From: a virus
IMG/VR virus record: IMGVR_UViG_3300011116_000575
Location: 1-32,315 of that record
Length of the DNA: 32,315 nt
Strand: one strand, 5' to 3'
This document shows positions 1 through 6,339 of the stretch, in pieces (the stretch's first letter is position 1; each line of letters opens with the position of its first letter). The position numbers and the translations under genes were made by a program. The notes beneath the pieces were generated by a model. The model was given only the letters and a program-made list of their open reading frames with translations, was not told the origin of the DNA and ran no database searches.

Positions 1-378
1 ATGTATTGGGTAATAAAAAGGTGCAGATATTATTAATTTGCCACCTGGCTTTACAAAATCATATAAGCTTTGAATGGCAAATACAGGATTATAGATATAC
101 TCAAAAACCTCTAAACAAAATACAGTATCAAACATGCCTTTATATTCAATTAAGCCTTGTTGCATTTTGCCATACCTATTCAAATCAAATTCTATATCTA
201 CATCATTATTTTTTTCATGAGGGTTTGGTAAATCAGCTATTAAATAATGCTTTACTTGCCAACTATTTACTCTTTTAGGCAAAGACTGTTGGCTTCCACC
301 AATATCTAATAACCATTCTGATTTTATATCTTGTTTGCTTAACCATTCTTCTAACCTTTGCCTATAAACACTACTCAT
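1..378 (-). CDS. SAM-dependent methyltransferase, class I (3' end outside window)
   Basis: The leftward frame opens with ATG at 378 and stays open to the window edge, giving at least 126 residues (MSSVYRQRLEEW...). It reads LLDIGGSQ (a motif-I-like glycine loop near residue 25), an acidic strand end DIEFDLNRYG, then FDTVFCLEVFEYI near residue 80, and KPGGKLIISAPFYYPIH at the edge. That succession is typical of class I Rossmann methyltransferases, where the late 'F..EV.EHI..P......KPGG.L..S.P' block is very well conserved. The ATG overlaps the TGA of the glycosyltransferase (ATGA), so the two are probably translationally coupled. The sugar neighbours suggest that it methylates a glycan or a nucleotide-sugar-derived group, which is inference. 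The family call is firm and the substrate is unknown. The stop codon lies to the left of base 1. Confidence 0.85.
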   Translation of the reverse strand, partial: MSSVYRQRLEEWLSKQDIKSEWLLDIGGSQQSLPKRVNSWQVKHYLIADLPNPHEKNNDVDIEFDLNRYGKMQQGLIEYKGMFDTVFCLEVFEYIYNPVFAIQSLYDFVKPGGKLIISAPFYYPIH

Positions 379-1223
379 ATTTTCTCCATATTCTTTATAT
401 AATCATTATTCATTCTGTCTAAACTAAAATACTCCCTACCATATTCTTTGAAATGATACATAATTTCATCAGCAGAACCTTTCTTAAAAAAGTTATCTAC
501 AAAATCTATCTTGCAACCACTAAGTAAAGCTTCTATCAAAGTGTTTGAGCAAGCATCTTGCCAGTAAGTATAAATAAGCTTTTCAACATTCCTATAAACA
601 TCAGCCATCTGATTAGGATTAGCTATAACACCAAGAAACTGGTATTTTTCATCTGCATAAAAATCAAAGTTATATTCCACCATCTCTGGGCTAAATTGTC
701 CGCATAGATATAAAAAGCTATCAGGCTCTTTATAAGTAACCCTTGTAAAGTAATCTCTGGCAACTTCCCAGTTCTTTGTTTCATCTCTGTTATACCTGCT
801 ATATAAATAAGTATTTTCTTTAGCAGTTCTATTTTTATTATGATAAATATCTGCATCACTGGAATTCAATATTACTGTTGATTTATAAGTTTTTAGAAAT
901 GGCTCAAGCAATTCTTTTACTGCTTCACTTTGGTAAATAACTAAATCTGCAATACCAGCAAAATCTTTCATTCTGCTCATACCAGTATTTCTATTTCTTG
1001 AGTTTCTGATTACATTATCTACTCTTAATACAATTTTTTTATTATCTGTTTTGGCTTTAATAACATCATCTCTGCTGACCATACTTGCAGAAGTAATAAA
1101 ATAAACATCTGCTTGATTATAGTCAGATGTATATTTATCTTGTAGGCTTTTTACAAAGTTATTAGCAAAAGACCACCCCCCACCAATCCTATTAGGTTCA
1201 TAATTAGCTAAGTATATTTTCAT
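375..1223 (-). CDS. Glycosyltransferase, GT4-like (group 1)
   Basis: This 282-residue protein probably transfers a sugar from a nucleotide donor. It starts MKIYLANYEPNRIGGGWSFA, with the glycine-rich N-terminal loop of GT-B enzymes. A central segment lists residues such as RVDNV and NSSDADIY, followed by YSRYNRDETKNWEVA and then LYLCGQF. The C-terminal donor-binding block has YTYWQDACSNTLIEALLSGCKI near residues 220-245, where the 'E.....EAL..G' pattern of GT4 enzymes appears in a variant form. The length is short for the family (usually 350-400). It overlaps the deacetylase upstream by 20 nt and ends in an ATGA overlap with the methyltransferase, so the sugar genes look like one coupled unit. 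No signal peptide or TM segment is visible, so it is probably cytoplasmic. Donor and acceptor cannot be read from the sequence. Confidence 0.8.
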   Translation of the reverse strand: MKIYLANYEPNRIGGGWSFANNFVKSLQDKYTSDYNQADVYFITSASMVSRDDVIKAKTDNKKIVLRVDNVIRNSRNRNTGMSRMKDFAGIADLVIYQSEAVKELLEPFLKTYKSTVILNSSDADIYHNKNRTAKENTYLYSRYNRDETKNWEVARDYFTRVTYKEPDSFLYLCGQFSPEMVEYNFDFYADEKYQFLGVIANPNQMADVYRNVEKLIYTYWQDACSNTLIEALLSGCKIDFVDNFFKKGSADEIMYHFKEYGREYFSLDRMNNDYIKNMEKI

Positions 1224-1848
1224 TGAGTAAATCCATAAATTTTACAAAGTTTTCCCATTGGTTGTTTTGGTGTATTTCAGCAGAGTGTCCCCAGAAATGA
1301 AAATCAACATCTTCCCCCCTGCTTTCTTTTTCTAAAGCTTTGGCAATCATTTTCTTTCCAAATTCCAGCCAAGAGCAACCATACTCTCTTCTATCACAAC
1401 CAACATGAATTGTTGTGTGCCTAGCATATTTATTTTCTGCAGGGTTTAATTCACCAACCAGTGTTGTTCTAGCTTCTGTATATTCAGCAGCTTTTACAAC
1501 TTCTGCTATATCTGAAGTATAGTACCCTCTTGGGTAACAAAATTTATTAACTTTTTTATTAAGATATTCTTCCCAATACATTTTGCTTTCATATATTTCA
1601 AATACTTGGTCTTCTTCACTAACCCTTGTAAGTAAAACATGATTTACAGAATGAGAGCCAATTTCAAACTCAGATGCCAACTCTTTTAATTGTTCATCAT
1701 TAAGTGGGTCTATTCCTCTCATTAAAAGGTATTTTCTCCAATTAACAGGTATATAAAAAGTTGTAGGTATCTTAAAGTTATACATCATATTGGCAGTTCT
1801 TAAATCATATATACTGCCATCATCAAAACTAGCTGTTACTTTTATCAT
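1204..1848 (-). CDS. Polysaccharide deacetylase, NodB homology domain
   Basis: This 214-residue protein has the catalytic pattern of carbohydrate esterase family 4. FDDG lies at residues 8-11 (Asp9 and Asp10; catalytic base and metal ligand). The metal-binding pair is SHSVNH (His66 and His70). YPRG follows at about 105-108, and a late WGHS near residue 187 fits the C-terminal His motif. Members remove N-acetyl or O-acetyl groups from polysaccharides such as peptidoglycan or chitin-like glycans. No signal peptide is visible; the protein begins directly with the first strand (MIKVTASFDDG), so it may act on a cytoplasmic precursor. It sits between a dehydrogenase and a glycosyltransferase, overlapping both by about 20 nt. 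Its natural substrate is unknown. Confidence 0.9.
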   Translation of the reverse strand: MIKVTASFDDGSIYDLRTANMMYNFKIPTTFYIPVNWRKYLLMRGIDPLNDEQLKELASEFEIGSHSVNHVLLTRVSEEDQVFEIYESKMYWEEYLNKKVNKFCYPRGYYTSDIAEVVKAAEYTEARTTLVGELNPAENKYARHTTIHVGCDRREYGCSWLEFGKKMIAKALEKESRGEDVDFHFWGHSAEIHQNNQWENFVKFMDLLNENILS

Positions 1849-2659
1849 TTTCTCCTACATGAAATTCATTAAGTTCTAAAATAGTATCAAACAGTTTTGC
1901 CATATCTTCAGCACCAACTGATTTGGCATAGGCAGATAGTGCAGGAACATCTTTGTCCCAGCATTTGCTCTTCCAGCCTTTGTTGAAACTGACTGCTCTT
2001 AGGTGCATGCTGTCTGTTCTAGGGTCAGATTGCCAGGCTTGGTGAATTCTTACAAAGTTTGTGCCAGATTTCTGTGCAAGGCTCAAAAGTGTATTTATGA
2101 ATGTAACTTTTAATGCTCCATAGCTATTCTCTACTAGCTTTGTAATTTCTGCTTCTAATGCACTTGTAATATGTATCTTTACATCTGGGGACATCTTATT
2201 CCATAAAACTTCAGCACAAGCTGTAGCTGTTTCTTCTTCACCACCTACAATTAGCATCTGATGCATTCTAGGGTCAGTTTGGTGTGGGTATTTCCAAAAA
2301 TGTATTGGGTAAGTACCCTCTCCAATAAACTCAACAGAAACTGCAATTTTCTTGCCAGTCTTTTTAACTAATTTATCTGTAGTGCCAGGTTGCAAAGCTG
2401 ATTTAATTAAAATCAAAGGTGTTTTAATCCAATCTACTACTTCTTCTACAATACTTATATCAAGTGAGCCATCTTCTTTGTGTGGTGTAAATACTGCCAC
2501 AAGTGCAATATCACATTCATTTACTTCATCTTTAGTTGTTTCAGAAACCTTTTTGTTATTCACTAACTTATCTGAGTAAGGGTCATAAATTACTGCATCA
2601 GGAAATAGCTGACTATATGCCTGACCTACTACTCCATAACCTACTATTGCTACTTTCAT
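1829..2659 (-). CDS. UDP-glucose/GDP-mannose dehydrogenase-like NAD-dependent enzyme, short form
   Basis: This is an NDP-sugar 6-dehydrogenase-like protein of 276 residues. The N-terminus has the Rossmann dinucleotide loop GYGVVG (residues 7-12). It then shows FTPHKEDGSLD, equivalent to the family's 'PTP...DG..D', and SALQPGTT, equivalent to 'ST..PGTT'. EFIGEG (110-115) matches the 'EFL.EG' active-site strand. AEITKLVENSY (170-180) matches the helix carrying the catalytic Lys (Lys174) and Asn (Asn178), and KCWDKD (Cys233) takes the place of the catalytic 'CFPKD' motif. The key catalytic residues are therefore present, but the C-terminal UDP-binding domain of full-length enzymes (400-450 residues) is missing. 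It may oxidise a sugar nucleotide to a uronic acid that feeds the neighbouring glycosyltransferase. The missing domain leaves specificity and even full activity open. Confidence 0.8.
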   Translation of the reverse strand: MKVAIVGYGVVGQAYSQLFPDAVIYDPYSDKLVNNKKVSETTKDEVNECDIALVAVFTPHKEDGSLDISIVEEVVDWIKTPLILIKSALQPGTTDKLVKKTGKKIAVSVEFIGEGTYPIHFWKYPHQTDPRMHQMLIVGGEEETATACAEVLWNKMSPDVKIHITSALEAEITKLVENSYGALKVTFINTLLSLAQKSGTNFVRIHQAWQSDPRTDSMHLRAVSFNKGWKSKCWDKDVPALSAYAKSVGAEDMAKLFDTILELNEFHVGENDKSNS

Positions 2660-2928
2660 TGTTGTTCCTTGTCTAAATTGGTTAAGTCTATTTTACCATT
2701 ATTTATAAAATTATTAAACTCAGCTATATCTTTATTAGATATTGCTTTTGGTCTATGTACTGCATCTATATCTATTACAGGTATTTTACCTTTGTTTCTT
2801 CTAAGAACAGCCCATGCCATGAACATTTCTTCTAAAAATTCAGCAGGTAAATTATACAAATATTCTATGAACTCTGGGTCAAAGTTTTCACTGCCAAAGA
2901 TATTATTTCCTGAGCCTTTGTACTTCAT
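2656..2928 (-). CDS. Hypothetical protein (90 aa)
   Basis: I do not recognise this family. It is soluble and acidic to neutral, with no TM segment or cysteine pair. A helical middle (FIEYLYNLPAEFLEEMFMAW) is followed by AVLRRNKGKIPVIDIDAVHR and an acidic tail. The ATG has a GGAG seven bases upstream. It overlaps the preceding nuclease by 26 nt and touches the dehydrogenase start, so it is embedded in the coupled leftward operon. It could be a small accessory of either the nuclease pair or the sugar cassette, but nothing in the sequence decides between them. Confidence 0.65.
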   Translation of the reverse strand: MKYKGSGNNIFGSENFDPEFIEYLYNLPAEFLEEMFMAWAVLRRNKGKIPVIDIDAVHRPKAISNKDIAEFNNFINNGKIDLTNLDKEQQ

Positions 2929-3280
2929 CTCTTAACTCCTTTAATTCTGCTCTCAAGTCCATATAATCTTCAATTTTCATTACAGATAATATAGGTCTAT
3001 GATTGCCTGTTATATGTAGGATTGGCTTTTGAAATTGTCCTGCTTGCTCACTGGCTTGCTTCCACCATGCCCATAGCTTTACAGTTTCTTGGCACTTTAC
3101 TTCATCACTCCAATCATCAGCTTCACCTTTGAATATATCTGACTTGTGAAAAGCCATAGCACCTGACATTGGCATTCTTTGAGCTTTAGGAAATAGCTTA
3201 TATCTTCTATATAGTTCAGCTACTTTCATTTCTGCCCTATTGCCTTTTGCCTTTTTACTAGCTGGTGTATTTGCTTTCAT
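2903..3280 (-). CDS. Holliday-junction-resolvase-like PD-(D/E)XK nuclease
   Basis: This 125-residue protein opens KGNRAEMKVAELYRRY, like the 'G...E......L...G' helix of Hjc-type resolvases. It continues with MPMSGAMAFHKSDIF, whose Ser-Gly and Asp match the conserved 'SG..G..DI' block. SDEVKCQ near residue 62 supplies the E-x-K of the nuclease core. The spacing Glu-(~30)-Asp-(~12)-Glu-Val-Lys fits the PD-(D/E)XK fold, and the C-terminus is a charged helix (LRAELKELRDEVQRL). Such phage enzymes cut branched DNA before packaging. It overlaps the next nuclease gene by 23 nt and lies in the same operon as a putative annealing protein, consistent with a recombination module. The exact subfamily is inferred from motifs only. 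Confidence 0.65.
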   Translation of the reverse strand: MKANTPASKKAKGNRAEMKVAELYRRYKLFPKAQRMPMSGAMAFHKSDIFKGEADDWSDEVKCQETVKLWAWWKQASEQAGQFQKPILHITGNHRPILSVMKIEDYMDLRAELKELRDEVQRLRK

Positions 3281-3770
3281 AATTCATAAATTCTGGTGTA
3301 TGTAACCACCTTTTCCAATTTATAGTATCAGTATCTATTCTATAACACCAAGAATTTAATTTATCAGAAAATACTTTATTGTTAATTTGCTTAATGCCTT
3401 GAGGTTTAATCAGGGCATAATGTTCTTTTATTGCATACAGAATGATGCCATTATTCTTAACTAAATATTCAATTTGATTACTCTTAAAATCAGTATAATC
3501 CTGAAGCTTGCCCATTTGAACTTTTACTTCAACTTGCAAGATATTGTTATCATGAATTAGTAGGTAATCTGGAACAAACTCCCAGTATTGAGCAACACCC
3601 TCTGTGTCTTCTTCCTGCTCAATATAGTCATACCAAACTCCTTTTTCAATATGCTTGTCTATAATAAATTGTTCTATGGCAAGCTTCTGATTATGTTTTC
3701 CTATTTTTAAGTTTCTAGCAAATTGTTCATCAGTTCTTACATCTTTAGCATAATCATATCTGTCTGACAT
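3258..3770 (-). CDS. Putative PD-(D/E)XK-type nuclease
   Basis: This 170-residue protein has WEFVPDYLLIHDNNILQVEVKV at about residues 63-84. That supplies the PD, a loop, then E-V-K, which is the catalytic signature of the PD-(D/E)XK superfamily. KSNQIEYLVKNNGIILYAI follows, resembling the amphipathic helix plus strand that usually come after the core. An upstream helical region (KIGKHNQKLAIEQFIIDKH) could provide the first acidic residue. AAAGGTAG precedes the ATG at 3770. It directly overlaps a second nuclease of the same superfamily, which is an unusual pairing. Roles in recombination, host DNA degradation or defence are all possible, and I cannot choose between them. Confidence 0.6.
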   Translation of the reverse strand: MSDRYDYAKDVRTDEQFARNLKIGKHNQKLAIEQFIIDKHIEKGVWYDYIEQEEDTEGVAQYWEFVPDYLLIHDNNILQVEVKVQMGKLQDYTDFKSNQIEYLVKNNGIILYAIKEHYALIKPQGIKQINNKVFSDKLNSWCYRIDTDTINWKRWLHTPEFMNYESKYTS

Positions 3771-3868
3771 CTACCTTTACCCTCAGAGCCTTAATAATCT
3801 TGAATATCAGTTTGTTTTGTTTTTTTAAGTCTAAAATATTTGGGCTTATTTTTGTTTTTGTTTTTATT

Positions 3869-4027
3869 TCAATTTTGTAAGTACGCATAGCAGTATTTTG
3901 GTAATTCATTTAATGGTGTATTTTCACAAGTGTGAATATTTATTAAATCTTGTATATCTGCAATAAGAACACCAATTAGTGCTACAGCTATGAATATCAG
4001 TATTATTAGAATGTACTTTGTTTTCAT
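3869..4027 (-). CDS. Small single-pass membrane protein (52 aa)
   Basis: A 52-codon gene starts at ATG 4027 behind an exact copy of the extended ribosome-binding motif AATTAAACAAGGAGA (4035-4049). Residues 4-24 (KYILIILIFIAVALIGVLIA) form one strong hydrophobic segment. A short tail with two cysteines follows (HTCENTPLNELPKYCYAYL). Orientation is probably N-in with the cysteine-bearing tail outside, where the cysteines could pair. The next gene downstream starts about 100 nt away. A short early phage membrane protein of this kind could act in superinfection exclusion or membrane remodelling, but no family is recognised. Confidence 0.6.
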   Translation of the reverse strand: MKTKYILIILIFIAVALIGVLIADIQDLINIHTCENTPLNELPKYCYAYLQN

Positions 4028-4047
4028 TTCACCCTCTCCTTGTTTAA

Positions 4048-4188
4048 TTATTTTTTTAGTTCTGAATTGTGTGCATCTACAATAGCTTTTTTAATTACTA
4101 TCTTGGCAAAATACAGGCTACCAAAAGTGAATAGGTTTAATATGATGTACCAAACATATTCTATTGGTGTAAGTTCTTGCTTCTTCAT
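4048..4188 (-). CDS. Small membrane protein (46 aa)
   Basis: ATG at 4188 overlaps the TGA of the preceding KGG gene (ATGA) and has AAGGAG just upstream. The 46 residues are MKKQELTPIEYVWYIILNLF and onward, with a hydrophobic stretch at about residues 11-32 that could span the membrane once, followed by a lysine-rich end. Its TAA leads straight into the extended RBS of the next small membrane gene, so the two membrane peptides are adjacent and probably co-expressed. No family is recognised. Confidence 0.55.
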   Translation of the reverse strand: MKKQELTPIEYVWYIILNLFTFGSLYFAKIVIKKAIVDAHNSELKK

Positions 4189-4445
4189 CTTTGCTCCTTA
4201 TATTCTTTAATTATTTTCTCAATTTCTGCAATTTTCTGTTCATCTAATGCTGTTCTCTTGTTTCCTTTTCTGCTTTTTAATCCACCAAGCTGACCAGCAA
4301 GTTTAGCTATTTCTTTGTTGTAGGCAAAGCCACCGCCTTTGGATTTCTTACCACCTATTGCTCCAATTTTTTTATAGTGGTCTGCACCATATCTTTGTTT
4401 TACTGTTGCGGCTGCTTTCAAACCGCCCTCTCTTGTTGCTGCCAT
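4185..4445 (-). CDS. Small basic KGG-motif protein
   Basis: This 86-residue, very basic protein is rich in Gly and Lys: REGGLKAAATVKQRYGADHY, then KKIGAIGGKKSKGGGFAYN, then AKLAGQLGGLKSRKG, ending in a charged helix (ALDEQKIAEIEKIIKEYKEQ). The repeated 'IG..GG..S.GGGFA' and 'A...GG..S' units match the KGG/stress-induced-motif proteins often seen in phages and small-genome bacteria, whose function is unproven. The composition suggests nucleic-acid binding, which is inference. An AAGGAG lies nine bases before the ATG. Its stop overlaps the start of a small membrane protein. Confidence 0.65.
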   Translation of the reverse strand: MAATREGGLKAAATVKQRYGADHYKKIGAIGGKKSKGGGFAYNKEIAKLAGQLGGLKSRKGNKRTALDEQKIAEIEKIIKEYKEQR

Positions 4446-4446
4446 T

Positions 4447-5016
4447 TTAATATGCTCCTTTCAATAATTCTTGTAATGTATCTGGGTTAGCTTGGTCTAT
4501 CTCTTTGATTAACCTAGCTACACCAGAAGTGTTTAGGTTCTCACCCCCTGTGATTGCTTTAACAATCTTTTGTTTGTCTGCTGGGTCTGTGATGCCCTTA
4601 TCTTCTAATAGTTTGCTGATTGTGCCAACTTGAGTAGGTGATAAGCTCATTCTTGATTGCATCTCTGCTTTGTTAAGCTCATCTACACTTGCAAGGCTAT
4701 CTATCACACCAATCCCCATCATGGCTAAGGCTCTACCTATAGCACTTGTTTCACAGTTTTCAATAGCACTTGTCTTGTTAATATACCCATCACCCCATAG
4801 GGCTTGTGAATAGCCAGTAAAACATCTCTTAGCATTATCTACATCAGGCACTACTACCGCTTTGATTACTACCCTTTCATCTTCTGGCTTGCTTTTAAGA
4901 TAAGTCTTAATCCTGCCATTAGGGTATTCAGCATTGAAGTAAAGTATTCTGTCTGCAACAAGTACATACTTTTTGCCTTTGATATCTATTGCCTTATTAC
5001 TTAGTGATTTGTCCAT
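4447..5016 (-). CDS. Putative ERF/Rad52-type single-strand annealing protein
   Basis: This 189-residue protein has a central block GYINKTSAIENCETSAIGRALAMMGIGV (about residues 75-102). The 'K...E..ETSAIGRAL..LGIG' signature is frequent in phage ERF-like and related annealing proteins. The N-terminal half reads like the alternating strands of that fold (KKYVLVADRILYFNAEYPNG). The C-terminal third (SPTQVGTISKLLEDKGI and after) is a helical tail. Such proteins anneal complementary single strands in phage recombination. Two probable PD-(D/E)XK nucleases are encoded downstream in the same operon, a context that fits. The extended RBS motif sits at 5022-5036, just upstream of the ATG. The fold assignment rests on one motif, so other DNA-binding roles remain possible. 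Confidence 0.55.
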   Translation of the reverse strand: MDKSLSNKAIDIKGKKYVLVADRILYFNAEYPNGRIKTYLKSKPEDERVVIKAVVVPDVDNAKRCFTGYSQALWGDGYINKTSAIENCETSAIGRALAMMGIGVIDSLASVDELNKAEMQSRMSLSPTQVGTISKLLEDKGITDPADKQKIVKAITGGENLNTSGVARLIKEIDQANPDTLQELLKGAY

Positions 5017-5149
5017 TTGTTTCTCCTTGTTTAATTAGTTGTTCTACATATATCAGGGCTAGTTCTGTGTCCCAGCCATCAGATATCAGTTCATCATACA
5101 AATACCATTCTTCATCAGTTAGTTGTTCTGTGTCCCATGAAGTTTTCAT
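4997..5149 (-). CDS. Small hypothetical protein (50 aa)
   Basis: The ATG at 5149 is contained in TAATG with the stop of the upstream zinc-ribbon gene, which is typical of coupled translation. The 50 residues (MKTSWDTEQLTDEEWYLYDE and onward) are acidic and contain a repeated pattern, SWDTEQL and GWDTELAL. The last 20 nt overlap the start of the annealing-protein gene, and the next gene's extended RBS lies inside this reading frame. No family is recognised. It is included because of its tight junctions, but its reality is not certain. Confidence 0.5.
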   Translation of the reverse strand: MKTSWDTEQLTDEEWYLYDELISDGWDTELALIYVEQLIKQGETNGQITK

Positions 5150-5418
5150 TATTCACCATACCTTTCTGCTTCAGCCCATGCATCATAGTCTGGGGTGGGC
5201 AATTCATAAGTCCCACATAGTGTGCAGTGATAATCATTGTTATCATCTACATCTATTTCATCATGCTGACACTCAAGTATCTTGCCACAGTCATCACAAG
5301 TTACTGGGTTTTCAAATCCTTGCAACTTAGCTGTGTGCAAAGGGCTAAGATATTTATGCTCACAATAACTTTCTTTAATGCTTTTGTTGATTTGGTCTAG
5401 TTGTTTTATTAAATCCAT
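5149..5418 (-). CDS. Small zinc-ribbon protein (89 aa)
   Basis: Two CxxC knuckles are visible, CDDCG near residue 41 and CTLCG near residue 65, with extra Cys/His between (ECQH). This gives a zinc-ribbon-like module with an acidic linker (DEIDVDDNND). The ends are a short N-terminal helix and an acidic C-terminus. Proteins of this type in phages often bind nucleic acid or a host polymerase, but no specific family is recognised. A one-mismatch copy of the extended RBS (5424-5438) precedes the ATG. Confidence 0.65.
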   Translation of the reverse strand: MDLIKQLDQINKSIKESYCEHKYLSPLHTAKLQGFENPVTCDDCGKILECQHDEIDVDDNNDYHCTLCGTYELPTPDYDAWAEAERYGE

Positions 5419-5436
5419 TTTACTCTCCTTATTTAA

Positions 5437-5685
5437 TTATTTATATTCTTTTTTTAGTTGGTCTAATGTAATCAAACCTTGATTGTAAAGTATTTCACCA
5501 TATTCTTTTGAACCCCTAGATAGATTGTTTTCATAGTCAATACATTGTTTGCAAACTTTACTGTGAAAGTAACCAACCAACTTATCATCTCCTTTTTCAT
5601 TGTATTCCCAATCTTCTATTGGCTCTGAAATAAACCTTGAATAACACTTTTTACAAATCCACTCAACTGATTTTGGCTTCTTCAT
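5437..5685 (-). CDS. Small zinc-finger protein (82 aa)
   Basis: The protein has CKKC at residues 11-14 and CKQC at about 45-48, separated by an aromatic, acidic stretch (DWEYNEKGDDKLVGYFHSK). This is a plausible four-cysteine zinc site. The C-terminus is a lysine-rich helix (LITLDQLKKEY). It is the second cysteine-knuckle protein in a row but is not obviously homologous to the neighbour beyond the cysteines. An exact copy of the extended RBS (5691-5705) precedes the ATG. Confidence 0.65.
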   Translation of the reverse strand: MKKPKSVEWICKKCYSRFISEPIEDWEYNEKGDDKLVGYFHSKVCKQCIDYENNLSRGSKEYGEILYNQGLITLDQLKKEYK

Positions 5686-5752
5686 ATTTCTCTCCTTGTT
5701 TAATTATTTGATAGTTCTAGTATATGGTAGTTGTGGTTTTCATGCAAGTGTT

Positions 5753-5926
5753 TTATTTGTTTAATTTATCAGCATATACTATGGCTTCTGCTTCAGTTTC
5801 AAAGCTTTTGATTTGCTCAATCTTGTTTGTTTTGCCATCTACCATAGTTACTTTTTTTACATTGTATCTTTTGCTGGAATTTGCACCTAACCAAGTCCAG
5901 CTTATGGTATATGTTGTATTCTTCAT
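5753..5926 (-). CDS. Small hypothetical protein (57 aa)
   Basis: ATG at 5926 is preceded by CAAGGA within a variant of the extended RBS. The 57 residues start MKNTTYTISWTWLGANSSKR and end FETEAEAIVYADKLNK. The pattern of two strands and a helix resembles the small one-domain proteins (strand-strand-helix, with an 'A.A.A..L' helix) common in phage early regions. No cysteines or membrane segment are present and the function is unknown. About 57 nt separate its ATG from the stop of the gene upstream. Confidence 0.55.
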   Translation of the reverse strand: MKNTTYTISWTWLGANSSKRYNVKKVTMVDGKTNKIEQIKSFETEAEAIVYADKLNK

Positions 5927-5983
5927 ATTGCTTCCTTGTTTATTATTGGTGGGCAGTTTTTTGAGCTGCCCAGCTCAGTTTTG

Positions 5984-6238
5984 TTATTTTAATAAATCCC
6001 ATTTTGATTGAAGTTTGTATTTTTCTAAACTTTCTTGTTCTCTTTCATATAGTGGGTAGCTTTTGTGTGTAATTTCTTTAGCATCTTCTAAGTCTTTTTG
6101 GCTTAGTGTGTAGTTTTGTCCTGTGGTTAAGTTATACACTACATCTGTGTCATATCTTCCATAAGTTACTGCTATTACATCTCCTGGTTTAGTAAAAGTG
6201 CTTTGTGTGTTTGCTTTGTAAAATGATAATGTTTCCAT
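5984..6238 (-). CDS. Hypothetical protein (84 aa), first gene of the leftward operon
   Basis: I do not recognise this protein. It begins METLSFYKANTQSTFTKPGD, then VIAVTYGRYDTDVVYNLTTG, which reads as a small beta-barrel (SH3-like) followed by a charged helix (YEREQESLEKYKLQSKWDLL). An exact extended RBS (6243-6257) precedes the ATG. It lies about 65 nt downstream of the predicted start site of the strong leftward promoter at 6310-6339. It is therefore probably the first translated gene after infection, a position often taken by host-takeover or regulatory proteins (inference). Confidence 0.6.
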   Translation of the reverse strand: METLSFYKANTQSTFTKPGDVIAVTYGRYDTDVVYNLTTGQNYTLSQKDLEDAKEITHKSYPLYEREQESLEKYKLQSKWDLLK

Positions 6239-6309
6239 ATTTTCTCCTTGTTTAATTATTAGTTAGTTGTTTGCTTGGCTATTCACTTTTCAAAGTACCT
6301 TATGTATAT

Positions 6310-6339
6310 ATAATAACAAAAGCATAAGTACCCTGTCAA
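6310..6339 (-). promoter_or_regulatory. Leftward promoter of the early/accessory operon
   Basis: Read leftward, a perfect TTGACA (6339-6334) is followed after 18 nt by TATTAT (6315-6310), with transcription expected from about 6302. It lies upstream of all leftward genes from 6238 to 1 and is the only strong leftward promoter seen there. The AT-rich -10 element overlaps a TATAAT readable on the plus strand (6309-6314). Confidence 0.75.

Noticed and set aside
6-278. Plus-strand 90-codon frame at the left edge
   Set aside because: It has no SD and lies antisense to a clear methyltransferase frame, which explains the sequence better.
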